Below are positions 1-11,798 of a stretch of DNA of 64,000 nucleotides, in pieces (the stretch's first letter is position 1; every line of letters starts with the position of its first letter). This DNA is from Vandiemenella viatica (lineage: Eukaryota; Arthropoda; Insecta; Orthoptera; Morabidae), in contig JARYHS010011408.1 of NCBI GenBank assembly GCA_031002005.1, forward strand, positions 221,629,473 through 221,693,472, read 5' to 3'. Both the position numbers and the translations under genes were made by a program. The notes below the pieces were generated by a model, which was not told the origin of the DNA, did not search any database, and saw nothing but the letters and a program-made list of their open reading frames with translations.

Positions 1-356
1 CCTGCAACATTAATTTTGGAGACGAATATCTGATGCCAATAGATTGTGTATTGAACTTGTAAAAATGTTTATGAAGAATACAGTGAACTTTGAATTTGTT
101 TGAGGGTACAGTGAACTTTATTATTCATCACCTACCTTTTCTAATTGAGGTTATCCAATTAAATGGCGACCGGGATAGTTAACTAACAATCTATTCTCCT
201 TAGGCAACATTACGGTCACAGTTAAGACTAAGCTTAGAGGCAAAACCCTGCACTGACAGTGTTTTCTTGTTATTTTATTTTAATGTGTCACTATAATGTA
301 TTTTTCAATAAGAATTATTAAATACCAATTACATTAATCTTATGACATATGTTCAG

Positions 357-551
357 GATCAAAAGAAACTGGAAAAACAAATAAAAGAAGTTGAAGCAGA
401 GGCTGATTACCTTGCACCTTTCTTGGCTCGGATCGGGAACCCAGAAAAACTTACTCGCCAACAAGCTCTACAGTTGAGAGAGGAATGTCTTTCTGACTAT
501 AAACAACTGCTTGTTGACAGAGCTACAAATATACAAACCATATTTTTGAAG
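357..551 (+). CDS. DRC7: DRC7-like protein, penultimate coding exon (partial gene)
   Basis: This 65-codon exon lies between an acceptor (ATGTTCAG, AG at 355-356) and a donor (AAG|GTTAGT at 551/552), both phase 0. It encodes a charged, probably coiled-coil segment with DYLAPFLARIGNPEKLTRQQ and EECLSDYKQLL. The order of these blocks and of those in the 7039-7263 exon resembles, from memory of the family, the C-terminus of dynein regulatory complex subunit 7 (CCDC135; FAP50 in Chlamydomonas; lost boys in Drosophila). That protein belongs to the nexin link between axonemal microtubule doublets and is needed for sperm and ciliary motility. The ATG at 342 lies in the intron and is not a start. Upstream exons lie outside the window. 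The exon call is firm; the family name is moderately sure. Confidence 0.7.
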
Positions 552-3074
552 GTTAGTTTGAATGGATATTGTGTCCTCAAAATATCTAATCCAGTTTAGT
601 TTTGGATTAGCTACCCAAGTATGAATCATTCATATTGATAGCGTTTACATTAAGTAAAAGCCAAAATGAATATGATTTTTTTGTGCTGAATAAGTTTTCT
701 TCTAGCCAGAAAGTATTTTTTTTTAGTCTTTACTTAATATTATGTTTAAACAGCAATGTAAAATTTGTAATATAAGCTGCCGAAAGGGGTATTCCTCAAG
801 ACATAATTTTTATTTGAGTTGATGGAACTTTTCCTACCCACCTACTTCTGTATTTCAAGACTTGCTTTTAATCTTAAATTATTTTAGGGTATTTTCAACC
901 CCACCTATATTTGCTCATAATGAATTTAAACTACATTGCTACAGGTAAACGTTCGACATTTCCCTTCGTAATGTATTCCGTTCCCCGACTACCTTGGCAA
1001 CAAAAGAAAACTTTACACTCCCTTATACTTGAAATCAATTACTACAGAATGTTTTAGTTGAAGTTGCTAAACAAAGAATTTAAATTAGATTATGACTTTT
1101 GAAACATATATTTACACAGTAGTCTGGATGAAATGATTTAATTTTCAGTTTCATAGATGCAATATGTATAAAATAAAATGAATAAATGTCATGTAGCTAC
1201 TGTTGATAAGAAGGTCTGTAGCCCAAACTAAGCATTTGTTTCAAGAATGTTAGATTGCCCAGTGAGGGAACCATGACATTCTGTAAGATGGTATCTTACA
1301 AAGAAAGAAATTTTACTGGTATTTATAGGTAAGAACAGATTTGTACCATATTTAAGATATTTATAATTAGCTTAGCATGGCAATATTGACTGCTATCATG
1401 ATGAGGCCTCTCACCAGATTCTTATGTGCTGAGGATGAGTATATCATTTTGTTATACATATAAAAATAGTATTCCACAATTCCTTTTTTCATTCTTTTCT
1501 TGTAATCACTACTATTGTCTGAAAAGTAACCTCATGAAAGTGCAATAAACCCAATCATTTAAAAAAAATCACATAATTACATAAGTTGTATACCATATTA
1601 CTTGTGCACCAATGATGATGATGCATAATAATCACTACCTATTGGTGTATTAAATGATACAGATAACCTGTGAATACCAATAGCTTATTTCGTCTCCTTC
1701 ATAGTTTTCCAGTTTCCAAGTTCTGATGGTGGTTTGAAAGAGGAAAGTGTTAACTGATATACAACAGGCTCAACAAATCATAGAGAATAAATAATAATAA
1801 TAAAATATCAATTTTATTATTGTTAGGAAGATTGTAGGCAGTAGTTAAGTTCTGTAAGTACAGATTTGCAATTTGCCATGCAATAATCTCCTGTTTTGCA
1901 TATATAATGGATTATTGGGAAGGTCACCCCTAAAGGGTAGCTGGCTGCCTACTGATTGAAGTTCCAGTATGCAGTTTATAGATTCTGAATTGATGTGCTT
2001 CTTGGAAATACCTACTTTTGCAACATCTACTTACAATTGACTTCTAACATAAATATAATTAAGTTTTGTTAGCTTGATTTATCGTCTTTCCTCTCAAGTC
2101 AGTGAGCACATTTTCGTCATCATTATCTTTCAAAATGACTAATGTAGACTCACCTTCAACTATTTTTGTCCTCCTCCTACAAGGAAAAAATTCTTGTCCT
2201 TTTATTTCCTTTAATAGTTTGTCCTCCTAAAATCAGTTAACAGCCTTGAACTACTTATAAATACCAAATTTGCTGATCAACTTTAAATATCTCACATATT
2301 TTTAAATACAACAGTTTATAGTAATTCACAATCGCAACCAATTACAATACTTCATACTAGTTTTATTTTATTACAAAAAGTCTGATTGTCTTCTTCAACA
2401 ATTTTTTTTTTTTTTTGTGCCTTTCTTAGACTGTTCTTCACATTATTAACATTGTAGATTTAATCCTTGCAACTGTTCATTCTCACTCTCAGTACAGTAT
2501 TCCCTGATACTCGCTATCATTCATTAAATACATCAATATCAACTTTTTCTATATGCTATGAAGGTTGCTACCTACCAGTCATAAGCACCTACTCTAACTT
2601 GATAATCTACCAGGTAAAGGCAATCTACAGTTTTCCATAATGCAGGAATAGAAAATGGGCAAAGTAACTAAATGGATAATTAGTAGCAACAAAGTCGAAA
2701 ATAGCTAGCTATGATGCCATGAAAAGAACTGTGGCTGTGATTGATAAATGATAATTGTATTCTTAGTGTTGTGTGTTTCTCACAAGAAAAAAATTTTTGG
2801 CTACTAAAAATATTTAGATTCCTAACTGCTTGAACGTAAATCTATGATTTTCTAGGCCCTATTTTACAATCCATATTACACATTTCTGCATTCTCAGCAC
2901 CTTATTTCTATTAGTAGAAGAAAAAAAAGAAACTTTTTCCATTCAGTATTAATGAACAGGTACATGAAATATACTAATCTCATTATACTAAGCTCATTTA
3001 CCGATGAAATTGTTTGAACAGCAAAATTTGGTCTATATATGCATTTAAGTAAAAAAGGTACAGTTTAGTTATAA
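552..3074. other. First part of the DRC7 intron, no gene seen
   Basis: This is AT-rich intron sequence with short homopolymer runs, for example a T run near 2401-2416. I see no coding exon, RNA gene or recognisable element. The whole intron runs 552-7038 (6487 bp); its later part holds the elements listed below. Confidence 0.6.
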
Positions 3075-3585
3075 CTAGCTGGTGCCCACGACTTTGTTTG
3101 TGTTTATAAAGAATTTGGATTGACAGCTACCGACATCTAAACACCATAGTGCACGATGGGAGACTCAACGCAATTACCACACACAAATGTCAGCCACCTG
3201 CGCTATGTAGTTCAGGCAGCAAAGTAAAATATACGGACACACGTCTTTGGTTGAAATACGAAAATATCCTTGATCGACCAATTTCAACCACCATATCTCC
3301 CACACTCTCACAGTTACCGAAATTCGGCCAACGTTTTAATCGACAAGTGACTCTGTGCTACTATCACACACAAACACCAGTGATCTGTGCTAGATAGTTT
3401 TGGCTGAAAAGTGATACACCATGACACATACGTTTTTGGTAGAAATATGAAAGTGCCGCAGGTCGACCACTTTCAACCACCATACCTCCCACACCCCCAT
3501 AGCTACCGAAGTCTAACCAACATAGTACATGATAGGAGATATAATGCCACTACCACACACAAACACCATTGTTCTAAAGATTTGA
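3075..3585 (-). repeat. Helitron-like fragment with two imperfect ~200-bp repeat units
   Basis: Read on the - strand, the element ends in GGGCACCAGCTAG followed by T at 3074. This fits the Helitron rule of a CTRR 3' end inserted next to T. The body holds two diverged units that share CACACACAAA, TTTCAACCACCAT and CTCCCACAC blocks (about 3130-3330 and 3365-3570). No protein is encoded. The assignment rests on the terminus and general similarity only. Confidence 0.4.
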
Positions 3586-3790
3586 CAAAATTTAGTTTCA
3601 CAGTATTTTGTCAAAATAATAATGATAAAAATTACCTACTAACTGATGTGAAGAATAATTACAGAGGTTTTTTTAGGTATTATTGTATAATCTGCAAAAC
3701 ACAAGCAGCCAGTATTTAATGTAAATTATAAACAACAGATGACCTAATACAGAACCTAGAGGTATCTTTTTCCCCAATTCAATTGTGATG

Positions 3791-4031
3791 TGACCGAGCG
3801 GGGCGGTGTAACGGTTAGCGTTCTCGCCTCGCATTCGGGAGGACGGCGGTTCGAATCCCCGTCCGGGCATTCAGATTTGGGTTTTCCATGGTTTCCCAAA
3901 TCACTCCAGGCAAATGCCGGGATGCTTCCTTCAAAAGGCCATGGCCGAATTCCTTCCCATTCCTTGCCCCCATCCTTTCCCGTCTCTAAAGACCTTGATG
4001 TTAAAAGAGACGTAAAGCAGTTAAAATAGAG
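3791..4031 (+). mobile_element. tRNA-derived SINE
   Basis: The head resembles a tRNA gene with an internal RNA polymerase III promoter. There is an A-box-like GTGTAACGGTTAGCG, and a B box GGTTCGAATCC at 3848-3858 that matches the consensus. A non-tRNA body follows (TTTGGGTTTTCCATGG, CAGGCAAATGCCGGGATG), then a tail with GATGTTAAAAGAGACG. This layout is typical of SINEs common in orthopteran genomes. It is not a functional tRNA because no cloverleaf closes around the B box. Confidence 0.85.
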
Positions 4032-4835
4032 TCTGGTCTGTTAGAGTGTTAGAGACCTGTATGCAATCCTTACTCATAAATCATAGAATATCACAGAAAC
4101 AGCTTGGAAAATAATTGCTCATGACACCACATGAAGCTAATGAATTTGGCTTCAGTATTTATAGCAGTCTATATTGCAGTTTGCAGTAGCTTTATACTAA
4201 TTTTTTAAGGAAATAATTGCTGCAAGGCTCTGAAATCTGACTGCACACATAAAGTCACATCAGTAATACATAATGTACATTTCACTCTATTGGCATTTTT
4301 TATCAACACTATTACTCTGACAGATAGTGTTGCCTTTTTCTTAGGAACTAGAATTTAGATAAGAACATAATAGTTTAAAGCCTTGTCTACACGTAATGTC
4401 TTGATGGACATTTTACTCGATGAAGTAAAAATATCAGACAAAACATTGTGCACGGACACCAAAACGGACATTTTACCTTAACTGAATGAAGACGGACGGC
4501 TTCCAGAAATTTGATTGGGGGAGCATTGTTTTCTGTCTTGACTGACGTTTTCCCTTCAATCTTTAATCACCTCTCAGCTTGAACAGAGCTAAAATAACTA
4601 TTATTTTATTTTTATTTTCAGAAACATCTTATGTGGTGAATTTTTTGAATCTACGACAGTAATCACATGACTCATTTACAGAATTCATTGTGTTGTATAC
4701 TAGTCATACTTGTATAGGGCAAGATAAAGTCAGATGACTACAGTAACTGAGACAAGAAAATCAAGCATAGGCTTTGTTTGATAAACACAAAGAAGTGTAT
4801 CTTGGAGATACAAGGGAAACAGATATGAAAAAATA

Positions 4836-5024
4836 ATGAATTATTTTTGTTCAGTGATTCATAAATGGTTGCAAAAAATTAAGAAGTTGGCACATTCTGG
4901 TTCAGGTACCGATAGTATTTACAAACCTTCTCTGCGGAATTTTGACCTTTTTTTATTCTTAAATTATAAAGATACCCCAAGAGAAAAATTAGCAATTCAG
5001 AGGATGATTCCGAAATTGAAGTAA
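4836..5024 (+). pseudogene. MADF/Myb-like protein of a Harbinger element, fragment
   Basis: A 62-codon open stretch contains KKLAHSGSGTDSIYKPS followed by FDLFLFL. This resembles the 'SGSG-x-YKP-x-W-x-F/Y-x-L-x-FL' motif of MADF-type DNA-binding proteins carried by PIF/Harbinger transposons. The start and the C-terminal part are missing, and the tryptophan-containing N-terminal region is not visible. It is a relic inside the element at 4375-5744. Confidence 0.5.
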
Positions 5025-5164
5025 GTTGTTAACGGCTGCAAATTAACAGAACTGTACATATAAAAATAAAGTAGCCTTATTTAATAGTCAGACAGTAGTT
5101 GTTCCAAATATAAATTAAAGAAATAATTGTCTTCAAAATTATTTTATTTTATCAAATTTTCCTT

Positions 5165-5540
5165 AAAGCGTTATGGTGTTGCCCTGCAAATGTCCTGACC
5201 TTTGGTTATTAAAGTACATCTTGAAGGTATCTCTTACACGTTTCGCATATTCCAGGACAAGTCCACATTTTCATAGTTGAATGTTGCGTATATTTCCTGG
5301 TTTCAACATTACAGCTGTGAACTCAAGATCTTCGGAGCTTCTACTTGTTACTACAAATAGCAGTCAGTCTCTCAAGAGGTGAGATTCTCCTTCTCACAGC
5401 AGTGCCTTGTTTTTTGGATTATAAATGATAGCAATTTCAAAAAAGGGTCCCTAATCATTCATAAATAATTAAGCCAGTCTACAGGTTCATGACGTAATTC
5501 CCAAAGCAAATTCAGATGAAAGAACCTTTTCCTCCATAGA
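5165..5540 (-). pseudogene. Harbinger transposase fragment, decayed
   Basis: Translated piecewise on the - strand, the stretch shows a leucine-rich block ending in FLKLLSFII, then an equivalent of the KKNT/R...ERL block, then SSEDLEFTAV. These are in the order of the N-terminal part of Harbinger DDE transposases ('...F..LL.LI...I.K..T..R..I...ERL...LR.LA.G.S..DL.F...'). Stops and frameshifts interrupt it and no catalytic triad is visible. Confidence 0.45.
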
Positions 5541-5744
5541 AACCATTTTCTAGACCATTTTTACTTTTTAATTCCATCAGACATAGTGAAATAACCACTA
5601 GCAGTAATGCTTTTAATAAAACTGAGCTAAAGATGGAAGTTAAAAATGTAAGAATGTGGACATGAGTTTTTGGTCAGTTTTAACCGATGTCTTGCCTGAT
5701 CAAGTTAAACATCAATCAAGATGTTATGTGTAGGCCAGTCTAAA

Positions 5745-6799
5745 GGAATATAATAAGAATCCTTCTTAAGACTGAAGTGACTTAATAAATGAATATGTGG
5801 ATAACTGTAACCTAAATGGTCCAATTTGGTTTTGAACTCCACTACTCCTAAAAGCAAGACTAACAACTCCATTGTTTGTAGTTTCTACATTCTAGGTGGT
5901 GCCAAACCGGGTATGACACATTAAGATATGGCACCATCTGGTCAGCTTAAAAACTATTGACTTTAGCCACAAAAGCTTCTCACTGCATCACCGTGCTTGG
6001 CAACTGATATAATAACAAAAACATTAGTCACTCTGCATTCCTGGGCCTCCCACCAGGAGAGTGGTTCAATTTTGAAATCATTCTCTGACTCAAAACATCA
6101 CATCATATTTACACACTACTGCAGTAGGAGACTCAAGAATATTTTATACAGTTAATACACTAGGTAAGCCTCCATTCATTCATTAGTCATTCTCATGTCT
6201 CTTTAATTCCTTTAATCTGACTAGATACCATACAAAAGATTAAATGTTTACAGCCATGTATATAGCTTTTCTGCATGATATTAATTGCAGGTATTCACAT
6301 TAACTGAACACATCATGTGGTAAAAAAAGGTGACAATCTAATTTACCTCATTGTATGGGAATGAGAGAAATACAAAGTAAAACATACCAATCTGTGTACA
6401 ATCGATTTTATGTGATATCAACCAGCCAATGGAAGTTACCAATGAATAAAAAATATGCATGGTAATGAAAGGGAAGATGGGAGCATAAACAAAAAAGGTG
6501 CCTGAATTTAAGTACCCTGAGGCTGGCAGGGTGTCATATGTAGGGGAAGAATGGAGTCTGGGCCTGGGATAGTTCTGTATATGAAATTGTAACAATCATT
6601 ATGAGTTTATGTTGGGAGGAAATAAGTAGCTATAGTACTTGTAGTGAAATGAGGTGCTCCATCACTTTTATTTCCAAATACTGAAATTTCAGATAGTGTA
6701 AGGATACTCCAGAGGTTTACTAAACATAGTTTTGGCACTTAAGCTCACTTATTAACTTCATAAAAATAAAGGCTGAATGAAGACTGGAACAGAATTTGT
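5745..6799. other. DRC7 intron, no feature recognised
   Basis: I see no conserved coding segment, terminal repeat or RNA gene here. A short - strand open stretch at 6338-6595 has no recognisable motif and is treated as chance. Confidence 0.5.
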
Positions 6800-6994
6800 A
6801 AAATAGGGGACCTACAGTTTAACGTAGAATCTGAACCACAAAAGTGTTCTGGCATATGTCACATTACACAGCAAGCTGTGCCAGAGGTGAAGGTCAGGTC
6901 AAATTGCCAACGAAAATCCCCACCGAGGCAGCGATTCGAACCGGGGACCTTTCAATCTCCAGTCAGATGCTTTAACCACTCAGCCACCAGACAG
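6800..6994 (-). mobile_element. tRNA-Ser/Leu-like SINE, 44 bp before an exon
   Basis: Read on the - strand it starts with CTGTCTGGTGGCTGAGTGG (A box GGTGGCTGAGTGG) and has a B box GGTTCGAATCG. A body follows with TGTGGTTCAGATTCTACG and TTAAACTGTAGGTCCCC. The same body recurs at 44210-44340, so this is a SINE family and not a tRNA gene. It ends 44 bp from the DRC7 acceptor at 7038, so it borders the branch-point region. Confidence 0.8.
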
Positions 6995-7038
6995 AAGTGA
7001 AAACCTCTCAATCAATGTTTGTAATTTCTTCTTTTCAG

Positions 7039-7263
7039 GAAATGCAAGTACTACAAGCAAGACATCGTTGGAATCAAGAGGAAAGGGATAATTTAACAAA
7101 GGAGCAAGAAGAAGAATACTTTGATTATGTGAACAAAACCAATTTCTACCTCCATTGTTTAGAACTTCGGTTAAATCGTATTCGTGAAACAGCACCTGCA
7201 AAGTATCTTTCAATGGAAGCTTACCTCCGTGAAGACAAGCGTTTATCAATCCTTCAAAAATAA
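7039..7263 (+). CDS. DRC7: DRC7-like protein, last coding exon with stop
   Basis: The exon follows a strong acceptor (TTTCTTCTTTTCAG, AG at 7037-7038). It continues in phase 0 from the 357-551 exon and encodes 74 residues before TAA at 7261-7263. It is charged and helical, with a coiled-coil look. The blocks YLHCLELRLNRIRETAP and YLSMEAYLREDKRL correspond, from memory, to the 'ILE-RL-RH...A-KY-ALE-L--DPRL' end of DRC7 proteins. Joined, the two exons give 139 C-terminal residues of a protein that is usually about 550-900 residues long. No frame lesion is seen in either exon. Confidence 0.75.
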   Translation, partial: EMQVLQARHRWNQEERDNLTKEQEEEYFDYVNKTNFYLHCLELRLNRIRETAPAKYLSMEAYLREDKRLSILQK

Positions 7264-7283
7264 AATGTATTTCATTTATCAAC

Positions 7284-7289
7284 AATAAA
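7284..7289 (+). terminator. Polyadenylation signal of the DRC7-like gene
   Basis: AATAAA lies 21 bp after the stop codon and a T-rich stretch follows at about 7300-7310. This is the natural 3' end signal and implies a very short 3' UTR. Confidence 0.65.
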
Positions 7290-7778
7290 AAATTTTATAG
7301 TATTTTTTAAACATAGAAAATGTATTCTGCACTGAAGCCATTTATTGATTATTATAGTGATGAACACAGGATTAGGAATGATAAACATCTTTTTGTTAAC
7401 AAAAAAAAGAGCTTTGGAATAAAACCAAAGATTCTAGTGGTCAATGATGGGAGACATACTTAGACTCAACTCAAACTTATATGCAAGAAGTTTCAGTACA
7501 TGGGCGTGTGCCACATTCTGGCCTTTTTTAGTTTGACTTGTTACTAATATCGATGGAGTTTATGGTTTGGTCGCAGTTTCCATACGCACCTACTTTTCAT
7601 TATACATATTTTTATTTTAAATTCTCTTGATAATCTATTCCAGTCCATAACTCCCTAATCTGCAATTAAAATTTCTCCTTTTCTTATACCTGATAAAAAA
7701 AGGATTAATTGATGGGTTGCAGAAAATAGTGGTACAAGTGTCAAAATAAGCTATTTGAGTAAAACAGTTTATCTAATA
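7290..7778. other. Downstream of DRC7, no feature recognised
   Basis: AT-rich sequence with no open frame, terminal repeat or known element that I can recognise. Confidence 0.5.
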
Positions 7779-9689
7779 CTAGACGACCCATGCGAAAATT
7801 TCGCGAATAAAATGCGACGAATAGTGAGGTTGAATGCTTGTAATATAATGAAGAGTAGAACCGTAGTTTTTTAGCAAATATTTTTTTTTAGTGTAATAGG
7901 TACACAGCAAAATACTCACAACATATTATGAAACAGTTAGGAAAATTTAAAACACACTTTATTTATGACAAACTGTCACTGACCTTGGATGAATAAAATC
8001 AACCTTAACAAACTGCACACAAAATATCAACATCTCTGTGATATTTGTAACTGAGCGAATAAAATGATTACATTGGAATTGTATAGCAAAACGACAGTGT
8101 TTCCGTAAAAGAAAAAAATATATACGAAAAACTACTTATTGAATAAAAAAAGTTTATTGACTTCTCTGTGATATCCGCTGCTGAAATCTGGGGACTTGGC
8201 TCTGAACAGTCTCATACGCGCTACCACTTTTAGCACCAAATTCTGAACATTTTTTTCATAATTTATGATTTTACCTAGCTGGAGCCCTTAATATTTAAAT
8301 CGATATGTCATTTATCGATTTCAGATAGGTATCGAAGGAAATAAATGGCATATAATAAAACAAAAATTTTAAAAATCAACTCGTTCTATAACTAATATTG
8401 ATACTTTTGCCCTTTAAGGGTCGAATTACAAAAAATTTCTTTTATAAAATATGGTGTGACCAAAGCAGCCACCTTGGTCTATAAAATGATATCTCATTTA
8501 TCGATTTCGGTTAGTTATCAAGCAAGGTAAAAAAAAAGTTTTGAGAAATGATGTTATTTTTGCCCCTTAATGGTGTAATTTGGAGAAAGTTTTTTCTTAA
8601 AATATGATGTAATGATAGTGGATAATTTAATATTTAAATCGATACGTCATTTATTGATTTCGATTAGGTATCAAGGGAAATAAATAGCTCATGACAGAAA
8701 TTTTTTTAAAAATTTCTTTCTTAAAATGTGGTAACAGAACCGAAGACCTTAATCTTTTAAATGATACCTCGTTTATCAATTTTGTTAATTGTCAACGGAG
8801 GTAAATGACTTGAGACACAAAAAACGCATTTTAGAAATACTGATATTTATGCCCTTTAAGGGTCAAATAACGAAAAATTCTTTCTTAAAATATAATGTTA
8901 CCACGGCGGAAACCTTATTCGTTAATATGATACCTCATTTATCTATATCGGTTAGATATTAAGGGAGATAAATCACTCGTGACACAAAAATGCGTTATTG
9001 AAAAATTTAAACTTTTTCCCTTTAAGGGTTGAATTCCAAAAACATTCTTTCTTAAAATATTATGTCACCATGCTGAGACATTACTCCTCATAATCCTACT
9101 TCATTTATCGATTTTGGTTAGATATCCAGGGAGACAAATTGCTCAAGACATAAAAAACGAATTTTAGAAAAATTCACATTTTTGCCCTTTAAGGGTCCAA
9201 TTACGAACAATTCCTTTCTTAAAATATAATGTTACCACGGCGGAAACCTTATTCGTTAATATGATACCTCATTTATCTATATCGGTTAGATATTAAGGGA
9301 GATAAATCACTCGTGACACAAAAATGTATTATTGAAAAATTTATACTTTTTCCCTTTAAGGGTTGAATTCCAAAAACATTCTTTCTTAAAATATTATGTC
9401 ACAAAGCTGAGACATTACTCCTCATAATCCTACTTCATTTATCGATTTTGGTTAGATATCCAGGGAGACAAATTGCTCAAGACATAAAAAACGAATTTTA
9501 GAAAAGTTGACATTTTTGCCTTTTAAGGGTCCAATTACGAACAATTTCTTTCTTAAAATATGATTTTACCATGGCGGAAACCTTATTCTTTAATATGATA
9601 CCTCATTTATCTATATCGGTTAGATATTAAGGGAGATAAATCAATCGTGACACAAAAATGCGTTATTGAAAAATTTATACATTTTCCCT
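7779..9689 (-). mobile_element. Helitron-like non-autonomous element, copy 1 (HINE-type)
   Basis: On the - strand the element ends with a small palindrome (GCGAAATTTTCGC-type), about 9 bp, then CTAG, with T outside (base 7778 is A on +). A hairpin followed by CTRR next to T is the signature of Helitron 3' ends. The body is mostly tandem repeats and encodes nothing. A second copy lies in the opposite orientation at 22727-24645. Long internal tandem repeats are known for Helentron-associated elements (HINE/DINE-1), so that subgroup is likely. The 5' side stops abruptly at a LINE relic at 9690. Confidence 0.65.
8395..9689 (-). repeat. Tandem repeats of ~165 bp in ~333-bp dimers
   Basis: The marker CCCTTTAAGGGT recurs near 8411, 8568 (diverged), 8854, 9021, 9183, 9354 and 9521, mostly about 160-170 bp apart. 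Alternate units match much better than neighbours: the unit with CACGGCGGAAACCTTATTC recurs at about 8902, 9236 and 9573, and the unit with GAGACATTACTCCTCATAATC at about 9075 and 9409. The true period is therefore a two-monomer unit of about 333 bp. Confidence 0.85.
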
Positions 9690-10640
9690 TCCTCATCCTC
9701 CTCCTGTCTTGCAATGAATCCCATTTCAGCTCCTTTATCATATCCGTCACTGATTGCATTCTGTGATAATTTCCAGAAACAAATCTAGCAGCCCTTTTTT
9801 GCACCCTCTCCAACTCCTGTATTTGATACATAAAATGAGGGTCCCATACTACACTACCATATTCGAGCAATGGTCTGACCAAAGTTCTGTAACTCAACTC
9901 CCCCACTTCTCTCGTACATCCCCTCATCACTCTCTCTCCAACAAGTGCAGAATTTTGAAACCTTTTCCTACCACCTGTCCAATGTGTCCTGCCCATTTAA
10001 GCTTGTTACCAAATGTAATGCCAAGATATTTACATGTCAAGTCTTCAGCAAGCAATCCTCTATCATTTTGATTCTTTTATATAGCATTATGTCATCTGCA
10101 AACAATCTAATTTCTGATAGTAAACAATCAACACAGTTATTCGTTAGAATAAAGAATAGCAATGGTCCCAATACACTACCCTGCGGCACTCACATTTTTA
10201 CTTCCACTTCTTTTGATACTACATTTCCTACCCTAACTTTCTGTTTTCTACCTTTTAAAAAATTTTCTACCCAGCAAATCACTTTCTCATCCACTTCAAT
10301 AGTTTTTACCTTATTTACTACCATTTTATGGCTCACTCTTGACAGATCTAGTGCTACACTATCAATTTGGCCTCCCTTGTACATTTCATCTGAAATATCT
10401 TCCATATATCTAACCAACATGAATATTCTTGCCTGAACCCATGTTGCCTGCTTGAAAACCACTTACGTTCCTCACATATATATCTGATGTGGTTGCATAT
10501 CAATCTTTCCATTAATTTACCTACCACTAATGACAAACTGATTGGCCTGTAATTCTCAACTCTATTTGTCACCTCTCGTTAAGTACCGTTACTACTATTG
10601 CACTTTTCCAGTCCTGTGGTAAGTAGCAGGTATCCAGACT
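9690..10640 (-). pseudogene. Jockey/CR1-type LINE reverse transcriptase, both ends missing
   Basis: On the - strand, broken frames give the reverse transcriptase in order: ENYRPISLSLVVGKLMERL and QHGF near 10570-10440; a region equivalent to the second catalytic block near 10350; a 'PQGSVLGP' equivalent near 10180; an FADD-type block near 10100; and C-terminal LVRPLLEYGSVVWDP...RVQKRAARFV near 9890-9770. Several frameshifts separate these parts. The 3' end is cut at 9689, exactly where the Helitron-like repeats stop. Related fragments lie at 49320-49650 and 55070-55457. Confidence 0.85.
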
Positions 10641-11703
10641 CAATTTAAATAATATTTCAAGATAAGGTACTATGTCATGTGACATGTAATCAAAACCAGA
10701 TCAAACAATTAAAAAAAAGTGTATGTAATGATTGGTTTATTCTAAAATACATCATCAAGACAAAATAAATAAAAAATATTATATCTACAGGAAATCATTT
10801 TCTGTCATTTTTGTAACACACAAAAAGTCAACACCAAAATCCCATACAAATGGTATGAAAAGTAGGGTTAAGTAGAAAACCAAATTTGAATTTAAAGTTA
10901 CTGTAAATTAACAACTTTTCATCCATTGTTTTATAAAAATATTATGCTATTATTTACAGAAAAAATGTACCTTCCAAGGAATTATCAGCATGTTCCATGA
11001 AACTAATCATTTCTTGATAACTTAATACTCTGCTAGCATGTCTCTTTGTCATTTTGTCACTTGTACCTCTACGGTTAGAACAGGCTACAGCAATTACTAA
11101 GACACGCAGTTACTACTCCCGAAGGATAGATGGTGTGGCATAGCAATAGCTTGTCTTGGTTAAAGATAAGCACAGGACCTGTGCTTTGCTGCACTTAGAT
11201 TACATTTCTCTCGCCTCTTGTACCACTATGGTTTGCAACCCGTCAATGATGATACTCTTAATTCACCCAGATCTCATAATCAGTGTGCACATCATAAAAA
11301 CTTGCCAATCACTTCTTTCCTTACAGCATTGTGTAAAGGATATTGACCTACCAACTAGTACCATCATGATCTGTACACCCTACAGCAGAAATAACACATA
11401 TTCTTTTCCTATGGACCTAGAAGTACAGAAAATAATGGTTCTAAAAATATAACTATAAAGATCATTTCAATATTTAAACAGCAGCTATGTGTTCTTAACA
11501 TTGTTAACCAGAAGATTATATTCATGTCACATGTATAGAATTACTTAATTTGTCTTTGAAAAAGGTACTTAAATAGAAATATGTGACTGAACCCACACAA
11601 GTGCCCATAATCAACACAGTCACATGTATGTTAATGACTCTGGCACATCTATTGCCATTTATAATTCACCTGCCAGCATTATAACTTTAAAGGAGGAGTA
11701 CTG
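10641..11703. other. Intergenic, no feature recognised
   Basis: No terminal repeats or conserved coding blocks are visible. The + strand open stretch at 11156-11452 has no family motif and is treated as chance. Confidence 0.45.
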
Positions 11704-11767
11704 ATATGTATCATGAAAAAAATTTATTCTTGGGTGTTCTGCTGGATCAGTTCTTCCATGTACGACA

Positions 11768-11798
11768 TTTCGACAACAGCCTCTGTCATCTTCATCAG
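11768..11798 (-). ncRNA. Hammerhead-ribozyme-like core in left foldback arm
   Basis: On the - strand CTGATGA (11798-11792) is followed by a stem II region pairing ATGACAG with CTGTTGT (with G-T pairs), then C and GAAA (11771-11768). TGT-CGT-ACA-T then forms a very short stem III. The invariant CUGANGA...GAAA frame is complete. The base after the stem is G, which is not allowed at the cleavage position, so self-cleavage is doubtful. Confidence 0.45.

Larger units (their letters stand above)
4375..5744. mobile_element. PIF/Harbinger-like DNA transposon relic
   Basis: The ends are related terminal inverted repeats. The left one reads TTTAAAGCCTTGTCTACACG; the right one, reversed, reads TTTAGACTGGCCTACACAT; both continue into a similar TCTTGAT block. 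Inside, the + strand has a MADF-like DNA-binding fragment (4836-5024), and the - strand has a decayed piece resembling the N-terminal half of Harbinger transposase (about 5540-5165). Two divergent genes, one DDE transposase and one MADF/Myb protein, are the usual Harbinger layout. Both are broken. The flanking duplication is not clear. Confidence 0.6.

Noticed and set aside
342..356. ATG at 342 as the start of a short gene ending at 599
   Set aside because: The acceptor at 355-356 and donor at 552 show that 342-356 and 552-599 are intron; the coding part is an internal exon.
3791..3865. Possible functional tRNA gene
   Set aside because: The B box is perfect but no acceptor stem closes, and the sequence runs into a SINE body.
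6920..6994. Possible tRNA-Ser/Leu gene on the - strand
   Set aside because: The A and B boxes are good, but the downstream body recurs at 44210-44340, so it is a SINE head.
8395..9640. CRISPR-like array
   Set aside because: The units are ~165 bp of related sequence without unique spacers, in an insect genome; they are tandem repeats.
9754..10436. + strand open stretches of 105 and 163 codons
   Set aside because: They are the complement of the LINE reverse transcriptase on the - strand and show no motif.
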